64,000 nt of DNA from Sipunculus nudus. Lineage: Eukaryota; Annelida; Sipuncula; Golfingiida; Sipunculidae. The number at the start of each line of letters is the position of its first letter. Within the stretch, counting starts at the first letter, position 1. The notes under the pieces were generated by a model. It was not told the DNA's origin. It was given only the letters and a program-made list of their open reading frames with translations, and ran no database searches. The position numbers and the translations under genes were made by a program. The stretch lies in NCBI GenBank assembly GCA_026874595.1, contig CM049309.1, positions 43,661,079 through 43,725,078 of the forward strand. The letters are read 5' to 3'. Positions 59,370 to 64,000 of the stretch are shown piece after piece.

Positions 59370-60817
59370 GTATCCGCCAAAACAGAGTTTTGCGGATACT
59401 ATGTTTTCAGCTGCACGCTGCCACCGCAGCCACCGCGTAGGTGTCCGGAGAACTCCTCCGTAACCGCTGGGCGGAATTTTACAAAACCGGGGATTATGTT
59501 TGGGTCACATGTGAACTGCTGCGCCCCGATATTGTTTTGACCTCTGACTTTTCCTCTGTGCTCTGTGTCCGTTTGTGCGTCTGTTTCCACACATAAACCC
59601 ACATATCTCGGGAACCATTTGAAAACTTTTTTTGCACAAATGTAGCCCTTGGAGAGCTTTATAACATACACAAAAAATGGTGGCGCCACCTGCAACCATG
59701 TTTGCACAGTGTCCATCTGTTCATCTGCCTTGGGTTAAAATCACTCATATCTCTGCAGTGACTTGACTAATTCACCTGAAATTCGGCATGCGTACACATC
59801 CTGGATAGCTTTTCTGATTTTATGACAGGTGGCGCCACCTACATTCACGTTTACGCTGCAGACATCCAAGCTCATATCTCGGGAACCGTTTGACCGATCA
59901 GGAAAATGTTTTGCACAAATGTAGCATTTGGAGAGCTTTATAACATACACAAAAAATGGTGGCGCCACCTGCAACCATGTTTGCACAGTGTCCATCTGTT
60001 CGTCTGCCTTGGGTTAAAATCACTCATATCTCTGCAGTGACTTGACTAATTCACCTGAAATTCGGCATGCGTATACATCCTGGATAGCTTTTCTGATTTT
60101 ATGACAGGTGGTGCCACCTACATTCACGTTTACGCTGCAGACATCCAAGCTCATATCTCGGGAACCGTTTGACCGATTGAGCCAAAATTTTGCATGTGTA
60201 TAGATCTCACATATCTCTTCATCATACGCAAAACTGGTGGCTCCACCTGCAGCCATTTTTGCACACCTCCTGTCTGTTTGTCTGCCATGGGATAAAATCA
60301 CTCATATCTCAGCAGTGGTTTGACATATCTGCCTAAAATTTTGCAGGTTTATACATCCCTGACAGCTCTCTTGATTTTATGACAGGTGGCGCCACCTGCT
60401 TTCTAGTTTATGCAGCAGACATCCAACCTCATATCTTGGGAACCGTTTGACCGATTGGGCCAAAGTTTTGCATGTGTATAGTACTCACATAGCTCTTTAT
60501 CATACGCAAAACTGGTGGCGTCACCTGCAACCATTTTTGCTCAGCGTCCATCTGTTTGTCTGCCACGGGCTAAAATCACTCATATACATGTAGTGGTTTG
60601 ACTTTTCTGCCTTAAATTTTGCATATGTATACAACTTGGACGGCTTTCTGGATTTTGTGGTAGGGGGGGCAACCTATATACACAATTTGGCTGCAGACAT
60701 CCATGCTAATATGCAACACTCTATTTCCCCTTGCCACTCAATCCATGCCTCACTTCAACCGCTCCACTCTGATTTAGGCGGATACACGTAGTCGCTTGTC
60801 GACTACCCGTATCCTAG
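59370..60817 (+). mobile_element. CTAG-ended Helentron-like element, copy 2
   Basis: Starts GTATCCGCCAAAACAGAG with a hairpin (ATCCGC-CAAAAC / GTTTTG-CGGAT). Four core units with period 277-280 bp (AAAATCACTC at 59737, 60017, 60294, 60572). Subterminal GGCGGATAC (60777-60785) inverts the left GTATCCGCC. Hairpin GTAGTCG-CTTGT-CGACTAC (60788-60806), then CTAG|TT at 60814-60817. Open frames within are repeat sequence. Confidence 0.7.
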
Positions 60818-61135
60818 TTTAACATTATTCTTGATATGTGGAGGTACAATTTAGGGGAGAAATCAAATATATAAGAAGTTATGTTACAAGTTTACATGTT
60901 CATGGTAGAATATTAAGATAAGTATAAAGTGTTTGTTCTTTAATTATTATTCCTTTTTTTTTATTAATTTAACATTTACACATTCCACATGGTTGATAAA
61001 GATAATATACTCGTGTTAAAATTTGAAAGAAAAAGCAGGAACCTTGGATGATTGCGTCATGCACGTTTTGTGCCTTGCATACGTATCCAATCTATACTTG
61101 ACTTGTAATATTTTCAACACAGAGTATATCAAATC

Positions 61136-61880
61136 ATGACAGGTGAACTGACATGTGTAACTTTAAATGTTAAAGGTCTTAAAGGTAACTTCAAACGGAG
61201 GCAGATGTTCAGATGGCTGAAACAATTTCACAAAAGTATAATTTATTTACAAGAAACTCACTCCCTGAAAGAAAACGAAAAATTATGGAAAAATGAATGG
61301 GGAGCAGATATTTTGTTTTCACATGGTACTTCATTGAGTAGAGTGGTTGCTATTCTTATACCTAATAATCCTGAGTATTCACAAAAAACTTTTAGATAAA
61401 GATGATAGCGGTAGATATCTACTGGTTATGTTGACAGTAAGCTCTACAAAATATTTACTTTTGAACGTATATGCACCAAATGCTGACAATGAGAATATGC
61501 AGTTAGAATTTTTGACAGCAATTTACAATTTATTAATGAGAACCATAGAAAAGCTAGAAGGACCTACCAGTCTTATACTGGGTGGGGATTTTAATACACA
61601 CTTAGATCCATTAAAAGATAAAATACTGGTAACCTCAAATTGTCCTTCAAAATTTGCTCAAGGTCTTATTCACATGATGGAAGAACTACAATTGATTGAT
61701 ATATGGCGCCATCAAAATTCAAATATTTACGGTTATACTTTCTTACAAAAAACACCAAGAATACAATCAAGGCTCGATTATTGGTTCATCAGTAATAATC
61801 TTCAATATTCTGTAACGCATGTCACAATTAAGCCCACTCTAAAAACTGATCATAGTTTAGTAGAACTTAAAATAAAATTA
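61136..61880 (+). pseudogene. LINE endonuclease domain (frameshifted)
   Basis: Frame 1 covers 61136-61399 and frame 2 continues from about 61390 after a one-base indel. The catalytic-site blocks (QET, GGDFN, DYW, TDH) are all present, so the frameshift is the visible lesion in this domain. Confidence 0.85.
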
Positions 61881-62499
61881 GAACATAGTAGGAATCCAGG
61901 AAAAGGGTTCTGGAAATTTAATGCATCACTATTGGCAGACACTTTATTTATGAATAATTGCAAGGAAATTGTAAGTAAAAGTATTGAACAATATAAAACC
62001 CATGAAAATAAAAATACTGTTTGGGAATTAATTAAATGTGAAGTAAGAGCATATTGCATCAAATATTCCATCACAAAGGCTAAAGAAAGGCGTCGATTAG
62101 AGGAATCTATAAATAAAGAGTTAATGTTATTGAAAGAAAAACTTGATAATGATTATGATAGAAAAGATGATGAGAGGTTCCAAAACTTGTTGAGAGAGCT
62201 AGATTCTATTAATAGTCTGAATACTAAAGGTGCTATGCTGAGATCTAAAGCGAAATAAGTGGAACACGGAGAGAGAAATAAGAAGTACTTTTTTAATCTA
62301 GAAAAGAGAAATCAATCAATTAAAAATCTACAATCATTATTGTATGAAAATAAGCTTATAACTGACCCCGACTTCATTTTGAAGCAACAAGAACAATTTT
62401 ATAGTGAACTTCATGATTATGAACAAACAAATGAAGATGATGAAAACTACTTTTTTAATAATGATTACTATGTAAACAAATTAACAGAAGATGAAGCCT

Positions 62500-63400
62500 C
62501 TGAATGCGACCTACAACTGTCAGAATTAGAGGTTAAAAAGGCTATAATGGAAATGTCCAATCGTAAATCACCTTGTACAGATGGATTTACTGTAGAATTT
62601 TATAAATATTTCTGGAACGACATAAAGACCCCAGTAATGGAGTCGTTCTATTTTTCTTTTGAAACTGGTTCACTCTTAGTTGAACAGAGACGGGGTATTA
62701 TAACACTTCTACCTAAAACAGATAAGGACTTAAGATTATTAAAGAATTGGCGCCCAATTTCCCTGCTTAATACTGACTACAAAATTTTAACAAAGGTATT
62801 CGTTAATAGACTTCAAGGGTTCTTCCATCCATTATTAGTAGTAGTCAAATGGGCTACTTAAAAGGAAGACAAATTGGCTGTAATATTAGAACTATTGAAG
62901 ATATATACGATTATTGTAATGAACATAATTTATTAGGATATATGCTAATAGCTGATTTTGAAAAAGCTTTCAACTCCTTAAGTTGGAAATTTATTAACAA
63001 GACATTTAAATAGTTTTAAATTTGGCACTAGTTTTTTAAAATGGTTACAGATTTTTTATAATGATATAGAGAGTTGTGTGATAAATAACGGTTTTGCATC
63101 AAGATTCTTCAAATTACACAGGGGAATAAGACAAGGGTGTCCCCTATCTGCACTTATATTTATCACTGCTGTAGAAATGTTATCAATTGAAATTAAAAAT
63201 AACCCTTATATTAATGGCGTTATGATAGGTGACACAGGAAATCATCTTGTACAATTAGCGGATGACACTACTATGTTTATAAAGAATGAAAAATCGATGC
63301 ATAAAACCCTTGATGTTTTAAAAAAATTGAGAGGCGCATCTGGATTAAAGATAAATTTGAACAAGTCGTACATCATTCGGTAAGGGGAAAATTACAACAA
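62500..63400 (+). pseudogene. LINE reverse transcriptase domain (frameshifted)
   Basis: Begins around LSELEVKKAIMEMSNRKSPC. Fingers-palm blocks occur in order across three frames, with breaks near 62830 and 63005. The ADD box at about 63258-63266 (LADDTTMF) keeps both Asp. Confidence 0.85.
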
Positions 63401-64000
63401 CCAAAACAGTATATGTGGGATTAACTGTCAGGATGGGCCATTTAAGATCTTAGGGATTTGGTTCTCAGCAAATAAAGCAGAGATGAATAGATTATATTTT
63501 CGCACTAGAATACAGAAATTACGAAATATTATAAACATTTGGTGTCAAAGAGACTTGACATTAAAAGGAAAAATAACAGTAATTAAAAGTTTAGGTATTT
63601 CTCAATTACTGTACGCAGGAAGTGCACTATATGTCCCAGAATGGGTAGTTCAGGAAGCTAACAGTATACTTTTTAAATTTTTATGGAACAATGAACCAGA
63701 TAAGATTAAACGTGCAACTATATGCTCACCTGTGGCAAAAGGTGGATTAAAAATGATAAATATATCTGTAATGTTAGAAAGTGTAAAGTTAAACTGGATA
63801 AATTTGATTTGTCAGAATATATTCAAACCAGTTGCTGATGTATATTTAAAGGCTATAACCTGCGTGATATGTTAGTATTTTCATATGGTATGGATGATAT
63901 ACCAGATAAATTACCTTGATTTTATAAGCAGTTGTTAGAGTCATGGAATATATTTAGAGAAAAGTGTGTTAAGGAGGTAGTCTTGAATCAGTCATTATGG

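Larger units (their letters stand above)
61136..64000 (+). pseudogene. L1/Tx1-like LINE ORF2 (endonuclease-RT), broken, runs off window
   Basis: A non-LTR retrotransposon second ORF with an apurinic-like endonuclease and reverse transcriptase. Endonuclease: LTCVTLNVKGLKG at the start, YLQETHS, LNVYAPN, LILGGDFNTHLD, SRLDYWFIS and KTDHSLV. RT: WRPISLLNTDYKI, LIADFEKAFNSLSW, RGIRQGCPLSAL, then the catalytic LADD box and ASGLKINLNKS. It is broken: frameshift near 61390 in an A run, in-frame TAA at 62256-62258 where a conserved Trp is expected, and frame changes near 62830, 63005 and 63380. No ORF1 is seen upstream. The downstream part is beyond position 64000. It probably lies in SELENOI intron 8. 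Confidence 0.93.

Overview
The window is AT-rich, intron-rich animal genomic DNA. It holds parts of two protein-coding genes with consensus splice sites and many layers of transposable elements. The repeat types (tRNA-derived SINEs, CTAG-ended elements with tandem cores, short inverted-repeat elements, an L1/Tx1-like LINE) suggest a marine invertebrate. A bivalve or other lophotrochozoan is my best guess, but this is inference, not shown by any species-specific marker. No rRNA, functional tRNA, CRISPR array or prokaryote-type operon was seen.

Layout. 1-14.8 kb: no recognisable gene. It has TTAA-flanked inverted-repeat elements, a G/C-tract element, AT/CT/CA microsatellites, a CpG-richer patch (3.9-4.4 kb) and a tRNA-derived SINE (9.2-9.6 kb). 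14.8-21.4 kb, minus strand: five exons of an EndoU-family endoribonuclease gene covering nearly the whole catalytic domain; the 5' exon(s) are not resolved. 21.4-22.9 kb: intergenic segment between divergently transcribed genes, with two CCAAT boxes just before the plus-strand gene. 22.9-57.2 kb, plus strand: eight exons (366 codons, every splice phase consistent) of ethanolaminephosphotransferase 1 (EPT1/SELENOI). The C-terminal exon, which carries the selenocysteine in vertebrates, is not in the window. 57.2-64 kb: intron 8 or 3' flank, with another CTAG-ended element and a broken L1/Tx1-type LINE that runs off the end.

The two genes are neighbours but belong to unrelated pathways: EPT1 makes phosphatidylethanolamine in the Kennedy pathway, and EndoU cuts RNA at uridylates. 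The most unusual gene-structure feature is in EPT1, where the intron 1 acceptor and the start of exon 2 are repeated upstream at exactly 68-bp spacing (three decoy acceptors). The introns also hold nested insertions whose order can be read from target-site duplications (intron 1: 9-bp inside 7-bp; intron 5: 11-bp TSD; intron 2: 5-bp TSD and a SINE with 10-bp TSD). Several CTAG-ended families with terminal hairpins and about 280-bp or 180-bp tandem cores resemble Helentron-associated elements. I see no convincing new multi-gene system; the repeat architecture and the acceptor duplication are the best leads.
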